Below are positions 35,963 to 48,391 of a stretch of 64,000 nt of DNA, piece by piece (the first letter of the stretch is position 1; every line of letters begins with the position of its first letter). The stretch lies in the NCBI RefSeq assembly GCF_030272615.1, contig NC_081412.1:686396583-686460582 (forward strand), written 5' to 3'. The DNA is from Cryptomeria japonica (taxonomy: Eukaryota; Streptophyta; Pinopsida; Cupressales; Cupressaceae). The translations under genes and the position numbers were made by a program. Below the pieces are notes generated by a model, which saw nothing but the letters and a program-made list of their open reading frames with translations, was not told where the DNA came from and did not search any database.

Positions 35963-36191
35963 TGTATACACCTAAAAATGGTTTGAAGATAGTTAATTAA
36001 ATACGCAGTTATTTTATTAATTCCCCTTCCCAATTAATTGAATTCACAGGCAATTTAATTAATTTCTCTATTCATCTACTAGTAAATAAATCTAAATGAT
36101 TTATTTATATAGTTCATTTCATATCCCCCTTTGATTAATTAATTCTAAATTAATTAATGTCTCCCCATATTAATCAATTCTTTTAATCCCT
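35963..36191 (+). repeat. 3' LTR of B, part 1
   Basis: Aligns with 2137-2365. It is interrupted by LINE E, whose 13-bp target repeat TCTTTTAATCCCT is at 36179-36191 and 42298-42310. Confidence 0.9.
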
Positions 36192-36542
36192 GAGGGAGCG
36201 CGGAAGGGTCTGCACAGAGCGGGGGAGTCAAGGTTGTGTGGGGAGCAGAAGCGGGGGAAGGGAAGAGGAGCGGTGGGCTGCGGGGGGGCTCGGGCTGAGC
36301 GGCTCGATCACTTCTCCACATAGACAGCAGATTCCAGTGGGGCTGGGGGCTATGGGTGGACTTCCATCCCAAGAGAGTGAGGGAGGGGTGGATTTTGAGG
36401 GCTTTTTTATTCTTTCGAACCCTTTGGGGTTTAGAGTGTCGTCCGCCTCAAGTTTTATGGCGAGTATTAGTGGGGAGGCCTCGAAGGCTCAGCCAGTCAT
36501 GGATTTTCATGCCGCGGTGGGATCAAAACCCCCATCATAGGC
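36192..36542 (+). promoter_or_regulatory. 5' region of LINE E
   Basis: GC- and G-rich start (36192-36300), unlike the AT-rich target. It probably includes the internal promoter and 5' UTR expected of an L1-like element. No motif is decisive. Confidence 0.4.
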
Positions 36543-37870
36543 ATGAAGACTTTCAATAATAGCCTCTTTTCTTCAGAGTTGGGATCTGATAGTGCCGGGA
36601 GTACCCGTATTTTGAAGATTAATGGGTGCTTGGAGAGATGCAGCGAGAGACCAAAACTAGTTATTCCTCCCGAGATGATAGTGGAAGATGTTGAATATTT
36701 CTCAAAACACTCGCTATATTGCAAGTTTTTGGGAATGAGGGTTTCTTTGCAGTTCTTGGAAAACTAGGCACTAAGGACTTGGGCTCCGGAGGGGGAAATG
36801 GAGATTATGCTGCTGGCAAATAACTACTTCATGGTTACCTTTAACTGCATGGAGGATCACAATAATGTCTTCAAAGGTGGTCCATATTTTCACAACCAGA
36901 TGGGGTTGTTCATCAAACCCTGGCATGCGGGGTTTAACCCCTCGGAGGAACTTCCGAATAGGGTTCCTGTGTGGGTCCGTTTACCACGTTTTCCTATGGA
37001 ATGTTGTTAGGAAGATGTGCTTCGGATGCTGGCCGCTCTGCTTGGGAAGCCAATGGGATCCTCTACGCAAACCCTGGGAAGAAAGGTAATGACCTTTGCG
37101 CGTATTTGTGTTGAAATTGATCTTAGTAAACCTTTGCCAGATGCCATAGATATATGTGTAGGCTCTTATTTGTGGGTTCAGTAGTTAGATTATGAGACTT
37201 TACCTTTTCGCTGCCGGTTGTGTCATGAGTATGGTCATCTTCAACGCAAGTGTCCTAGATATAAACTAGTGGTGAGCCAACCTCAACAATTGGAACCAAG
37301 ACACGATAGGGCTGAAAAAGGGAAAGTTGCTATGTTAGTTGAGGTTGGGGGATTTGATGGTTTTGTACCTGTTAAGACTAAGAACAGGAACCAAGGACAA
37401 AAGAGGCCCTTTCAGGAGAGAAAGGAGGAGGACACTTTTAATAGATTTGATACCTTGGATGACCTTTTCCATCAGGAAGTTAATCCGGGGTTAACCCCAC
37501 TGGATCAAGGTGTGTTAGGGGGGACTCTGGAAAGAGCACTTGAGGACCCCATCCAGGCCATGACTGAGGTGGGAAGCTAGCAAATGGAGATGGATCATCC
37601 AGTAGGGGCTTAGTTGGGTCTCACTACTACGGTGGAGGTGAACTTGGTTGAGGGGGAGGGATCTCTGAGCGCTTTGAGACTGGAACCGGCTGGGGCCAAA
37701 ATTAATAAGAACCCCATTCATCTGGGTTTGCATCAGAAAGACATTAAGAAAAGTGCGTCAGAGAAGAGCTCAAAGGTTGGCAGAAAGAAGGATTTGGACA
37801 AGATCAAATTGATGGGGGAGAATTTGGTTGAGTTAGGGTCGGTAAAGACTTTGGATTCTCACTTTCCAAT
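36543..37870 (+). pseudogene. LINE ORF1: DUF4283-like and zinc knuckle (element E)
   Basis: RNA-binding protein of plant L1 elements. A DUF4283-like part is spread over 36600-37010 (ILKINGCLERCSERPKLVI, YFMVTFNCMEDHNNVFKGGP, PVWVRLPRFP). A CCHC knuckle CRLCHEYGHLQRKC lies at about 37210-37255. Then come a basic, glutamine-rich part and a long hydrophilic tail. At least three breaks divide it into pieces of 70-120 codons. Confidence 0.8.
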
Positions 37871-37878
37871 CCTCCAAA

Positions 37879-38595
37879 ATGATTGTGCTTTCATGGAATG
37901 TGAGGGGCTTGAACAACAGCCCCAAACAAAAAGTTGTTCGAGAATTAATTAGGAATCATTCGCCTGATGTCTTATTTCTGTAAGAAACTAAACTAATTGT
38001 GGAGAGTATGATGGGTCTGGTGCCAAAGCTGTGGGCTCGAGGAGAGTGTCAGTGTGTTGGGACAGCTGGGTCCTCTGGAGGGGTGGCCTATCTTTGGAAC
38101 CCCTTAAAGCTTCGCCCAGTTTGGTGGGTGGGCTCTCGGTCTTCGTTATCCAGTGTTATCTCTAGTCTTGAAACTGGAGAATTCATTTTGTTTTCCAATA
38201 TCTATGCCCCTACTGATCTTCAGGGGAAGCAAATATTATGGTCTCACATTTGCTGTATGCGTAGGTTAGCCCCTTTACACCCGTGGATTATGGCAGGAGA
38301 CTTCAATGCCATCCTTGAGTTGAGTGAGAAGAAGGGGGGGGTGATGCGGTTGGAACCCTCTTCTTTCCTTTTTCAGGATAATATTTCCTTGCTGCATCTT
38401 GTTGACGTTAAACCTGGTAATGGCTTGTTCACCTGGAACAATAGGAGGGTGGGAGAGTATGGGATTGCTGAGAGGTTGGATCGCTTCCTAGTCTCTAATT
38501 TTTGGATTGGCGGGGGTTGGTCCACTAGCTTGGAGATTCTTGACTGGAGAGGATCGGATCACTGGCCCATCAAGTTGGTTTCTTCTTCGGCTTGA
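37879..38595 (+). pseudogene. LINE ORF2: endonuclease domain (element E)
   Basis: Exonuclease-endonuclease-phosphatase domain that nicks the target DNA. It begins MIVLSWNVRGLN (37879). An ETK motif follows a stop near 37981. GDFNAI is at about 38300 and the end has GSDHWPIKL (about 38550-38578). Key Asn, Glu, Asp and His residues are visible. The frame is broken by the early stop and again at 38594. Confidence 0.85.
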
Positions 38596-40800
38596 GTTGC
38601 TTGCTCACCTCCTTTTAAATTCCAACTGATGTGGCTTTGGGATCCTTCTTTGCACGCTCTGGTAGCAGAGTGGTGGAGGAAAGGGAGGCCTGCCTTTGGC
38701 ACTACCATGTACTCCTTTGCCAAGCAGCTGCAATTTGTTAAGTTTCAGCTCAAACAGTGGAACCGATAGGGCTTTGGGAACATTTTTCATGCCAAAAAAA
38801 GTGCTCTACTTGTGCTGAATGGGATCACCAGTGAAATCAGAGAGCAAGATTTGTCTGAGGACTTGCTCAAGGAGGAAGATAGGGCTGTCAAAATGGTTGA
38901 GGAATGGGAGCTTAGGGAAGAAATTTACTGGAAGTAGAGGGCTCGTATTGATTGGCTGAAGGAGGGGGACAGGAACATTGCTTTCTTCTTTAACTCAGTG
39001 AAAGCTAGAAGGCATGGAAACGCCATCCCAGTTTTGGTTAATGACAAAGGTGAACAGTGCTTATCCCTGTAGGCGATATCTAGGGAGGCGTCTCAGTATT
39101 TCCAGACCCTTTTCAGGGAGGACCCATAGGGGGAAATGGGAGAGGAGAACCAGTTTCTCGCCTGCATTCCCTCTCTAGTCACGAGGGAGATGAATGAGCA
39201 GCTTTTGTGTCCTATTTTATTGGAAGAGAATGAGAGGATTGTCTTCCACATGAGGAAAGGAAAAGCTCCTGGTCCGGATGGTTTCCCAGTAGAATTCTTT
39301 CAAGAATTCTGGGATGTCGTCAAGCTGGATTTACTGGAGGTGGTGCAGGAGTCCCAGAGGAATAAGCAGATGCTTGGGCGTTGAATGCGACTTTCATTTC
39401 TCTTATCCCCAAGTGTGAGGGGGCTGACCGGCTAGGCCAGTTCTGACCCATCTCTCTCTGCAATGTGATTTATAAGATCATCTCTAAGTTGATAGCGGAT
39501 AGATTGAAGAAGTGCCTGGGGATTGTTATCTCAGAAGAGCAGAGTGGGTTTGTGGAAGGGCGCCAAATCTTGGATGGGGTGGTCATTGCCACAGAGACCA
39601 TTCACTCTATGGCAACTTCCAAGGAAAAAGCTATGTTTATCAAGCTGGACATGGCTAAGGCGTACGACAGAGTTCAGTGGTCCTTCCTCCAGAAGATCCT
39701 CAAGGAGTTTGGTTTTGCTGATGAGTGGATTCAGTGGGTTATGAGCTATGTTACGACTACTTCCTTCTCTGTGCTCATCAATGGTGATCATACTGAGCTT
39801 TTTGGTGCTTCTAGGGGTCTCCGTCAGGCGGACCCCCTCTCCCCTTTTCTTTTCATTCCTTTGGCTGAGGGTTTGGGGAGGCTGATTAAGCATAATGTGG
39901 GTCTGGGGATGATTCAGGGCTAGAGATGGGGTAATGACTTGCACCCGCAGTTGCATCTGCAGTTTGTGGATGACATGACTCTTATGGGGATGGCTCAGAT
40001 CAGAGAAGCTAATAATCTGCGTAGGGTCTTGGATGTTTATCTTGCGACATCAGGCCAGATGATCAATGAGGATAAATCCTCTATCCTCTTCTTCAACACT
40101 CTGAAATCTATTCAACGAAGGATTGCTCTTATCTTGAGATTCCAGGTTGGCTCCCTACCGTTGATTTATTTGGGTATCCCTATCTCTCCTAGTAACCCTC
40201 CTAGGATGTCTTGGTAGGGTATTTTGGATAAATTCCACTCGAAAGTTGAACATTGGACTCATAGATGGCTATCCTTTGTTGGGAGGGTTCAATTGATATA
40301 GTCAGTGGTTCAGGCTCTTCTAATCCATTAATGTATGCTTCATATGGCTCCTAAGTGGTTCTTGAAGGGTCTGGACTCTCTAGCTAGGCAATTCTTATGG
40401 GTAGGCAATCTTTCCTCTTCAAAATGGAGTCTCATCAATTGGGACTTGGTTTGTAGCCCGAAGCAGTCTGGGGGGCTTGGTTTTAGGTAGTCTATTCCTT
40501 TTGGGGAGATGTTGGCAGCTAAATTGTATTGGAGGTGGTGTGTGGAGAAGGATCGGGGATGGGCCAGGATTTTGACCACCAAATATATGCAGAGGATTCT
40601 GCTGGAGGAAATCCCTAGATATCGGCTTGAGGGAAAGGGCTCTTCGATTTGGTATACTCTCAAGAGGGGGGCTTCTCTCATTAAGGTAGGGCTCTTTTGG
40701 ATTTGCAGGAGGGGGGAAGAGGTCCTTTTCTAGAATGACTCTTGGGATGGCTACCCTCCCATTATTGATCAATTCCTTAACCTTAGGAATCTGTGCCATG
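38596..40800 (+). pseudogene. LINE ORF2: reverse transcriptase (element E)
   Basis: Plant L1-type RT. KGKAPGPDGFPVEFF is at about 39258 and EEQSGFVEGRQILDG at about 39533. KLDMAKAYDRVQW, with the first catalytic Asp, is at about 39640. GLRQADPLSPFLF is at about 39813 (most relatives have GDPLSP), and FVDDMTLMG with the catalytic pair at about 39963. Stops near 39124, 39382, 39921 and 40215 break the frame. Confidence 0.88.
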
Positions 40801-41660
40801 GATTTTTGGAGGCTGGATGGTCAAGGGTGAGTGACTTCAAGGCTGCTTATAGGTGTGGATGTCTAGAGTTGGAGAGGTGGAAGTTTCCTAATGAGTGGCT
40901 GGTTGCTGGGACGAAGGAAGAGTGTGTAGAGTTGCAGGGCATTTTGTCAAGTAGACACTGTAGCTCCCTCAAGGGTAGGGATGGGCTAGCTTGGTCTCCC
41001 AATCCTAAGGGCATGTTTATGATGGTTGGTGGATACTGGGAATTGTTGTACCGAAGACTTTAGGGAAGAGAGGTGAACTGGTGGAAACAAGTGTGGAGTA
41101 AGGTGTCTTGGCCGAAGTGTAACTACTTTGCTTGGACTTTGGCTTTGAATAGATGTCTAACCTAGGACAATATCCGCAAGCGGGGATTTATGGGGCCCTC
41201 TATCTGTGTTGTGTGGTAACGGGGAGGAAGATTCCTCACACCTATTCTTCAAATGTCCCTTCTCTCAGCTGATTTGGCATTATTGGTGGGGGGTGTGGAA
41301 GCATCCTTGTATCCATGTGGATTCTCTAGTGGAGTTTTGGAGTAGTTTGGGCAAACCTCCTATCCTGTCCTCCTTCCTTCAGACTGTTTGGTATGTTGGG
41401 CCCATCTTCACTCTATGCCAGATATGGCTTGAGAGGAACAGGAGAATCTTTCGTGAGGTCAGATTGTTAGTTCAACAAGTTTGGAATAGAATCATTGCAA
41501 TGATCCGAGAGATGGTGGAAGCGAAATGTGAGGTCAATTTTCCTTTGGGTAGGGATGAGACTGATATTGTGAGTAGGCTTGGGCTACAGGACTTGTCTTT
41601 AGCCTCAGCTTGTGTTAGGCGAGGTAGACGGGCCATGAGGAAGGTGCAAAGGATAGGAAG
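40801..41660 (+). pseudogene. LINE ORF2: zinc-binding region after RT (element E)
   Basis: Homology to the zf-RVT region: a WPKCNYFAWTLALNR block (about 41110-41155), then LCGNGEEDSSHLFFKCPFSQ (41206 on), whose Cys and His residues fit the zinc-binding pattern. It is broken at 41060 and 41163. Confidence 0.75.
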
Positions 41661-42100
41661 ATGGATACCCCCTCAGGATGAGTTTATCAAGATTAATACT
41701 GATGGCTCGTCTAGGGGTAACCCAGGCCCTGCTGGAGTTGGTGGTGTTGGTAGGAATAGCATGGGTGAGGTTGTTTTCCTCTTTTCGATGAATAAAGGGT
41801 GGCAGTCTAATAACTTTATGGAGGGATTGGTGATTCTCTATGCCCCTGAGTGGGCTTGGGACCTGGGTCGTAGGAAGGTGATTTGTGAATCGGACTCACA
41901 AATTGTTGTTAGCTTGTTGACGGAGCAGAAGGTGAGTGGGATTCAGTGGCAATTGGCAAGGATTGTTCAGTAGATTCTCCAAATTAGTTCTTTAATGGAA
42001 CAGGTCTCTTTCATCCACATCCCTTGGGAATGGAATAAAGCCGTTGATTGTTTGGCCAAGTGGGCCTCGAAGCATGGTAGTGATTAGAAAGTTGAAGGTT
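41661..42100 (+). pseudogene. LINE ORF2: RNase H domain (element E)
   Basis: Terminal plant-type RNase H (RVT_3). Asp in INTDGSSRGNPG (about 41693), Glu in NNFMEGLVIL (about 41820), Asp in CESDSQIVV (about 41893) and Asp in AVDCLAKWA (about 42045) give all four catalytic positions. A stop at 41971-41973 cuts it. RNase H domains occur only in some plant L1 lineages. Confidence 0.8.
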
Positions 42101-42297
42101 GGGAGCATCTCTCGGGAGATTATTGTCAAGACTTGCAGAAGATTTTTACTGAGGACATGGTTGGGTATGAAGTTGGATGATCTGGGGATGGGTTGGTGTT
42201 TCTTTCCTGGAGCTTTGGGGCTCTGGGTCTCTATGTAATTCTTGTATCTGATTTTCAAATAAAGTTTTTACCCCTTTTATTAAAAAAAATAAAAAAA

Positions 42298-42564
42298 TCT
42301 TTTAATCCCTAATTAAGATTAATAAACTCAAGTTTGTTGAGATTAATTACCATTTTCCAATTATTTGAATTTCTAAATTCAAATGAGCACATGGCTCCTA
42401 ACTTTTAACCACCTAACCTAACCATCCCCTAACTTAACCCATTCCACCTAATCCTAGGTCTAACTAACCCTATCCTATCTTGCACATCCTAACCTCCTTA
42501 TCCTAACCTTGTATGGTGTGGATATTCTCTCCTTGAGACACATGGCACTTTTGCCACATGTCTC
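42298..42564 (+). repeat. 3' LTR of B, part 2
   Basis: Continues the LTR after LINE E (including the target repeat) and aligns with 2353-2619. It is interrupted by solo LTR F at GTCTC. Confidence 0.9.
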
Positions 42565-44111
42565 TGTTGGCATTTGGCATTATAACAGACAATGGGAGAC
42601 TGTTGGCATTTCAATAAGGATATTGAGAAGGTTGTTAATGATTATGATATAACTGATTAAGGATGTTTACCGTCTTAATATTATTATTTTGTCATTGATG
42701 TCAAGAAATTGATTTTCTAATTCAGTATGATGTTGCCATATCTTGAGAAGTATGATTTGATGAGTATAAAGATGTCGGTAAAAGAGACATAAAGAATATG
42801 ATGAATAAGGGGATGAATAAGGTATTCAATGGGCAACTATTACCAAGTCAGACAATGATGAGATCATGATATTTAGATTGTTTTAACATCATACATATGT
42901 TGTAAATTGTAAGGTTAATACTATACTATGTTACCGAGAAAAGAACCTAGTTGGTAAACCCTAAGGAACCTAGTCGGTAAACCCTAAGGTTATCGCTATC
43001 GGTTAATGAAGGCGGAATGTCTACCAAGTAAAGTTTAGTATTCACCGAGTTGTTACCGAGTTGTAACCGAGCTGTAATAGAATACATTAAATGGTTACAT
43101 GCGTTATTTAGTGAAGGAAGTTGATGAGCTAGAACTGATTAAATGATTGGTATGTTGTGCATGAAGTTTGTTAAAGAATCTATGGCAAAGGAAAATTGGC
43201 ATGAAGATCTACAGTGCAGATTGAACCGCATTACCCTAGCACAAGTTCCAAGAAATGTATGCAAGTTCCAAGGTAGGGTAAAACATTTTTCAGATCGAAG
43301 GATACATTGAACCTGGACAAGTTTGAAGATCTAATGGCTATGATTGATCATGGGAACTGTGATCAAGGAGATTAAGCGGTTGGTGAATTGTTTATAAATA
43401 GGGAACTATTGATGAACAATGCATGCGGGCAAATGTATGCACAGGGATGCTACATAGTGATTACCGAGCACAGAAGCTTGAAGACCTATTTGAATAACAG
43501 AGTATAGAAGCCCAGCAGATGGACAAGATTAGTTCTATGTCTAGATTGTATTGAGCAAATAAGAATCTTCTTTAGCATTTTAGATGTGAAGTTGCAAATA
43601 GATTTTTATTACTGTTATTTTGTGAAAGTGATAGAAAATCTCTTAACCGAGTGGACTTAACAGTCTTATTTGTAAAACCCTCTAGCAAGGTGACATTCTG
43701 ATTGAGTGTTTGGAATCCTTTAACAAGGTCACTTCTAACAAGGTGAAGATCCTAACAGATCTAAGGGAAATCCCTTAACCGGGTTACATCTAGCAATGTG
43801 TTTGTAATCTTTAACAGGATTTGCTTTCAACCGAGCATACTCTAGAAGAGTATATTTCTTAGTGGGTCTGAAATCCCATAGTGGTTTTTCCCTATTTGGG
43901 TTTCCATGTTAAATCTAGTGTTATGAGTGATATGATGTTTATATTCTTTTGAGTTTGCATGTTTAGCAGTTTTGGTTATATTACTGAAGTATATGTTACC
44001 GAGGTTGAATCTGATGTTTTTAGGGAAGATTAAGTTTGTATGATTCACCCCCCCCCCCCCTCATCTTGTTGGCTATTAGATCTATACTTACATTAAGTAT
44101 CAGAACTATCA
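42565..44111 (+). mobile_element. Solo LTR F (Copia-like)
   Basis: 1,547 bp starting TGTTGGCATTTGG and ending CAGAACTATCA, with perfect GTCTC repeats (42560-42564 and 44112-44116). It has no PBS, PPT or coding region, so it is a solo LTR. Its first 35 bases are partly repeated (TGTTGGCATTT at 42565 and about 42601). Hairpin region 43876-43909 and a C-run at about 44047-44060 mark the 3' part as in C, D, G and H. Confidence 0.88.
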
Positions 44112-44694
44112 GTCTCCTCCTTTGGACACTTGCCCTCTCATGAGCAAGGCTCCTTGACACTTGTCACCACAGAGATGACAAGTGTCCCTTCCTCCAACCT
44201 CTTTTCCAACTTCCTCAATCTTGGCCCTTGATATCTTCAAATTAGATCTAGACCGTTGATTCCTGCCACCTCATCTTTGGCCTTGGAATTCCTATAAATA
44301 TCCCCCATTTTGGAGCAATAAGGATCCCATCTCATATCAATTTAGGCATTGTTACTATAGGCAATTTGCATTTCAATTATCTAGTAATTAGCTTTTGGAT
44401 TGATCATAGCATGTTAATCTAGTTTCTTAAATCATGCATTTCATATCATCTCCATAGCAAATCATTATCAAGTAGCTACTCAACTCTTGAGTTGCCACTT
44501 TGGAGGTCATTGCTCTACTAAGAGTCCATCAATCCAACACCTTCAAGGTCCTCAAGAATAGAGGAAAATGAGACATTTCAAGGAAGGCTTATGGTTTGCA
44601 TTTCTAATCTAGTTTTCACTTAAGCTTTTCAATTACATTTTATTGTCTCATTATATGTGTATGCCTCTTATATATCACATTTTTTAGCATCACA
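44112..44694 (+). repeat. 3' LTR of B, part 3
   Basis: Aligns with 2615-3197 and ends AGCATCACA; the target site ATCAT follows. Confidence 0.9.
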
Positions 44695-44699
44695 ATCAT

Positions 44700-45151
44700 C
44701 ATTGACTTTATTTACAATCAGTTGTGAGACCATAGACTTGTAATTCTTTTATCCTCCAATGTACAATGGTACAAAGTCCTATGATGAGAGCTTCATATTC
44801 AGCTATATTGTTCATACAGGGAAAATTGATTTTGAATGACTTAGGGATAGAATCACCTCGAGGGGTGATGAATAGAATCCCGGCTCCAACTCCATGATTT
44901 GTGTAAGATCCATCAAATTATAATTTTCACATGGTGGATGTTGTCAATGTAAACACATATTCATCAGGAAATTCTATTAGTAGCGGGTGACTGTCTTGCA
45001 AGGGAGCATCTGCTAAATGATTTGCTATAATGTGGCCTTTGATTGTCTTTCTGTCCACATATTCTATATAAAAATCACTTAAAATCATGACCCACTTGGC
45101 CAATCTTCCAGTTAATCTTTCTCTGCTTAACAAATATTTGAGTGGATCAAA
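44700..45151 (-). pseudogene. RNase H end and second RNase H start (element A)
   Basis: 45133-44927 is the end of the RT-linked RNase H region (LAKWVMILSDFYIEYVDRKT, then HIIANHLAD). After a short spacer, 44920-44700 carries the beginning of the archaeal-like RNase H, including the strand that ends in VND next to the B insertion. Frameshifts are present. The gene continues at 2131. Confidence 0.75.
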
Positions 45152-46500
45152 TCATGCTATGAGTTGAACTTTGTGACTCAGCATATAATGTCTAAGCTTC
45201 TGAGATGCAAAGATCACTCCTAGACGTGCACGTTCTATAGGAGTGTAATTAAGATCATATCCAATTAGGGTTCTACTTATATAGTAGATTGCTCTTTCCT
45301 TTCCTTGATCATCATGTTGTGCCAATAGGGCTCCCAAAGATGATTTTTTTGCTGATATATATAGTAATAGGGGTTTTCCTTGAGTAGGTTGAACTAATAC
45401 TGGAGTATTCAGAACATAATCTTTTAAAGCTTGAAAATATTTTTGGCACTGTTCTATCCATTTGAAGGTGACTCCTTTTCTGAGTAAATATTGAAATGGA
45501 TGACATTTATCTACTAACTCTGCTATGAACCTTCTTATAGACTGTAATCTTCCTTGCAACCCTCTTAACTGCTTGAGTGTTGATGGAGGTTGCATATCCA
45601 TGATTTTTTTGACCTTTGTTGGATCTATCTCAATTCCTCTATTAGAAATAGTAAATCCTAGAGGTTTTCCTACTGTTACACCAAACACACACTTTTTAGG
45701 GTTTAATCTGACATTGAATTGTTCTAATCGATCAAATATCTTAGCCAGGACTTCCAAGTGACCTTCTCTTGTTTGCGATTTAGCCAGTAGATCATCCACA
45801 TAATATTTCATGATAATGTGGATCATTTCATGAAATAATGTTGTCATATCCCTTTGATATGTTTCCCCTTCATTCTCAAGACCAAATGGTATGATGTTCC
45901 AACAGTATGTTCCCCATGGATAGGTAAATGTCATCTTGTGTTGATCTTCTGGTGTAATCCTGATCTGGTTGTATCCTAAGAAACCATCCATTAATGAAAG
46001 AATTTCAATCCTAGTAGTTAAGGCAACTATCATGTCTATTTTAGGTAATGCGAAATCATCTTTGGGACATGCTTTTTTTAGATCTTGGAAGTCTTTACAA
46101 ATTCTTATGCCTCCAGTGGGTTAGTCAAAGGTACCAAATTGGATATCCACTCTAAATAGTCAATAGGTCTAATGAATCTCACATCCAGGAGCTTTTGGAG
46201 TTATATTTTTACCAGTAATGCAATCTGTGGATGCATCTTTCTTAGCTTTTGTTTGTACAGTTTGATTCTTGGTGGCAATGGTAAATGATGTAACACTAAT
46301 TCTAGATCTAGACCTGGCATATCTACATAGGACCAAGAAAAATTGATCAGATGTTGTTTGAAGAATTGTATGAACTTGTCCTTTTCTTCCTGGTTTAATG
46401 ATTTTTCTAAGTGGATATTATTCACAACTTCTCTTTCTTTTATATTGACTTCTTCAGTCTCTTCCATAAGTAATGTTGAATTATCTTGTTTAATTCAGAG
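45152..46500 (-). pseudogene. Reverse transcriptase and RNase H (element A)
   Basis: 46467-46201 covers the pre-RT segment (INFSWSYVDMPGLDLELVLHH, KQKLRKMHP). 46033-45152 covers RT fingers and palm, with SLMDGFLGYNQI, FTYPWGTYCWNIIPFGL and YYVDDLL at about 45785-45805, then the thumb and RNase H (RRFIAELVDKCHPFQYLL, ALLAQHDDQGKERAIYYISR). Both catalytic motifs of RT are intact. In RNase H the usual ATD motif is AKK, so the first Asp is lost. A frameshift near 46150 separates the two open parts. Confidence 0.88.
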
Positions 46501-46720
46501 GTTGACTAACTTGCTCTTGCCATTGTGATCACTTTCATCTGTATCTTCTATCGTAGAGGCACTTGTCTCTCCAAAGTATGTCGTTCTATCCAAGTCTATA
46601 GCAAATCCTGCCTTGTGATCACCTTGTGGAAATACTTCTCTGACACCAAGGAACTCTGCAATAGCTTCATCATTCTCAAACTAGTCTAGAGTTGGTTTTC
46701 CTTCTCGCCCCCAATCAATC
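46501..46720 (-). pseudogene. Protease-RT linker (element A)
   Basis: Hydrophilic linker (VREVFPQGDHKAGFAIDLD) with a stop or two. It is cut at 46720 by element H at target CAATC and resumes in the same frame at 54805. Confidence 0.65.
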
Positions 46721-48133
46721 TGATGAATAATGATGAACAATGAATACCCTAATTGGTACTGAGAGGGGGGGAGGGTGAATCAATACATACAAAAACTTTT
46801 CTACAACTTATCAAGTTAAAACAATGCTAACTGGTTGTCTTTATTACTAAACTTAACCATGGCAATACCGGTTAAACACCGTAAGACTATAGACAACATA
46901 AACCGGTAAAAATGAACACTTCAAATACATTCAATACTTGATAACTACTTCACCCATAAACATATGCATGTGGTATATCAACAATACCATAACCATTAGC
47001 TCTGCATGCATAATCACTCAAACAAAGAATACTTAATCATCACATGAAAAATGCACAACTCATGACACACAAATTTTTCATGTGGAAACTCAAATGGGAA
47101 AAACCACGGTGGGAATGAATACCCACAAGCTTGTTTTGAACTCTTTTGAAGCTCTCTTTGTTAGGAGCCTAGTCCGGTTAAAGACTTTACAATAAGGTTT
47201 TGCTAGGAACCAATCCTGTTAAAGATCACTTGGTTAAGGGATGGCTATATACCCTGTTAAAGGTTACCTCGCTAGAGGATTTAAAGAACTCAATCAACTT
47301 GAGTCATCTGGTTAGAGGATTTAAAGTAAGCCTGTTAAAGCTACCCGACAAAGGGATTTTACTTCTGTTGAAATGGTTAGAAGACAACAGGTAAAACTCT
47401 GATATGATAACATCACTATATGCTAAGACAAACCCTTTTCAGTTCCTCTACTCTGCAATCACACTCTGCAGTTTTCACTCACTGGTCTAGCAAGTATCTC
47501 ATCACTTGGATACATACACAACTTTTTCCAACCACAAAAATATCAAAACTCATCGACCTTATAGACAACAACTAGGTCGGTAACATAAACCCTAAACCCT
47601 AAGAATCTTAGGTTTACTATTACAAGTGGTCCAATCCTGACCATCCAAACACATTACATAGAATGAAACAATCTCAAATAGATCACAAGTCATTCTGCAT
47701 CGTCCATTTTCCACCGCACATAGAAATCGGTAACCCATCATGCTTTCTTCTCATACCGCTAAGAAGAATGGTCATTCCCGAGGTAGACATTTAATGCAGT
47801 CGATCTTCACATGCAAGATCCTCAAGGAAATCCTTTCTCGTGCACAAAACTGATGTGGCATCTTGATCTCATCCTTATTTCTCAGCTAACTCATCACATA
47901 ATATTATCGGTTGCATCACACAAGCTAGATTGCCAAACTGGAAACCCTAGAGTTGAGACTACCAACTGGTAGTCACACTTAGTGAAACCCTGACACCGGT
48001 TCACTACATCTCTTCATACTAGTTGACCTATATCACTTCCAAGCTTCATATTGGTGCATACCAGTGTACCTTCTTGAACTTATATTGAGATCAATGACAA
48101 CATACTTTGTCATCAGTTCATCATATGCCAACA
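46721..48133 (-). repeat. 3' LTR of H
   Basis: 1,413 bp. On the minus strand it starts TGTTGGCATATGATGAA. TATAAGG at 47563-47557 in a CTATAAGGTC block like that of D; telomere-type motif at about 47588-47600; hairpin region at about 47080-47112; a G-run (C-run on the element strand) at about 46765-46775. Confidence 0.92.
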
Positions 48134-48391
48134 ATCTCCCCTTTGGCATTGATGGCAATACTCGGCATAGCATTGCAACTAAAAACATCATAGACCAGTG
48201 CATCTAAAATATCTTCATCAGATATCTTATCCCCTATCATATATCTTCTCCCCCTTTGACAACAATGCCAAAGTGGAGGCACAAGCTTACATACTCTACT
48301 ATGTTGCTCTCCCTGTGGACTAGCATCCTTAAACACATCAATCCTGAAAGATTTGTCACTGTAATACCTGACTGATGTGGAGCACACATCT
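48134..48391 (-). other. PPT and 3' untranslated part of H
   Basis: The PPT reads CCAAAGGGGAGAT on the minus strand next to the LTR. Other GGGGGAG phrases lie upstream, as in D. No gene. Confidence 0.75.

Larger units (their letters stand above)
36192..42297 (+). mobile_element. LINE (L1-like) E, full length but degenerate
   Basis: 6.1-kb non-LTR retrotransposon with a perfect 13-bp target duplication TCTTTTAATCCCT (36179-36191, 42298-42310) and an A-rich tail (42280-42297). It has a GC-rich 5' region and an ORF1 with DUF4283-like and zinc-knuckle parts. ORF2 carries an apurinic-type endonuclease, RT, a zinc-binding region and an RNase H at the end. It is richer in G+C than its surroundings. 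Many stops and shifts make it inactive. The length and target repeat suggest a full-length insertion. Confidence 0.92.
2137..44694 (+). mobile_element. Ty3/gypsy Tat-type element B with nested insertions
   Basis: Complete LTR element on the + strand, bounded by LTR copies that begin TGTATACACC and end AGCATCACA. The target site is GTCAT on the left (2132-2136) and ATCAT on the right (44695-44699), one mismatch, inside A's RNase H gene. A PBS follows the left LTR and a purine-rich PPT precedes the right one. Own sequence: leader 3198-6981, protease 6982-8250, RNase H/integrase 8571-9418, 23815-23989 and 25110-26040, then an antisense plant mobile domain gene. No gag or RT is found, so B looks non-autonomous. 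Insertions inside it: G, C (carrying D), J, K (tentative), E and F. By eye the first roughly 140 aligned LTR bases differ at about seven places, so the insertion is not recent. Confidence 0.85.
44695..46720 (-). mobile_element. Ty3/gypsy Tat-type element A, pol segment
   Basis: Middle piece of element A between insertions B (left) and H (right). It contains the linker after protease, RT, RNase H and the start of the second RNase H. Order and strand agree with the segments at 1-2136 and 54805-61474. Confidence 0.88.

Noticed and set aside
35641-35986. Two + strand ORFs of 93 and 95 codons
   Set aside because: They cover short repeats and run into B's LTR; no domain.
36154-36372. Minus-strand proline-rich ORF
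   Set aside because: Shadow of the G-rich 5' region of LINE E.
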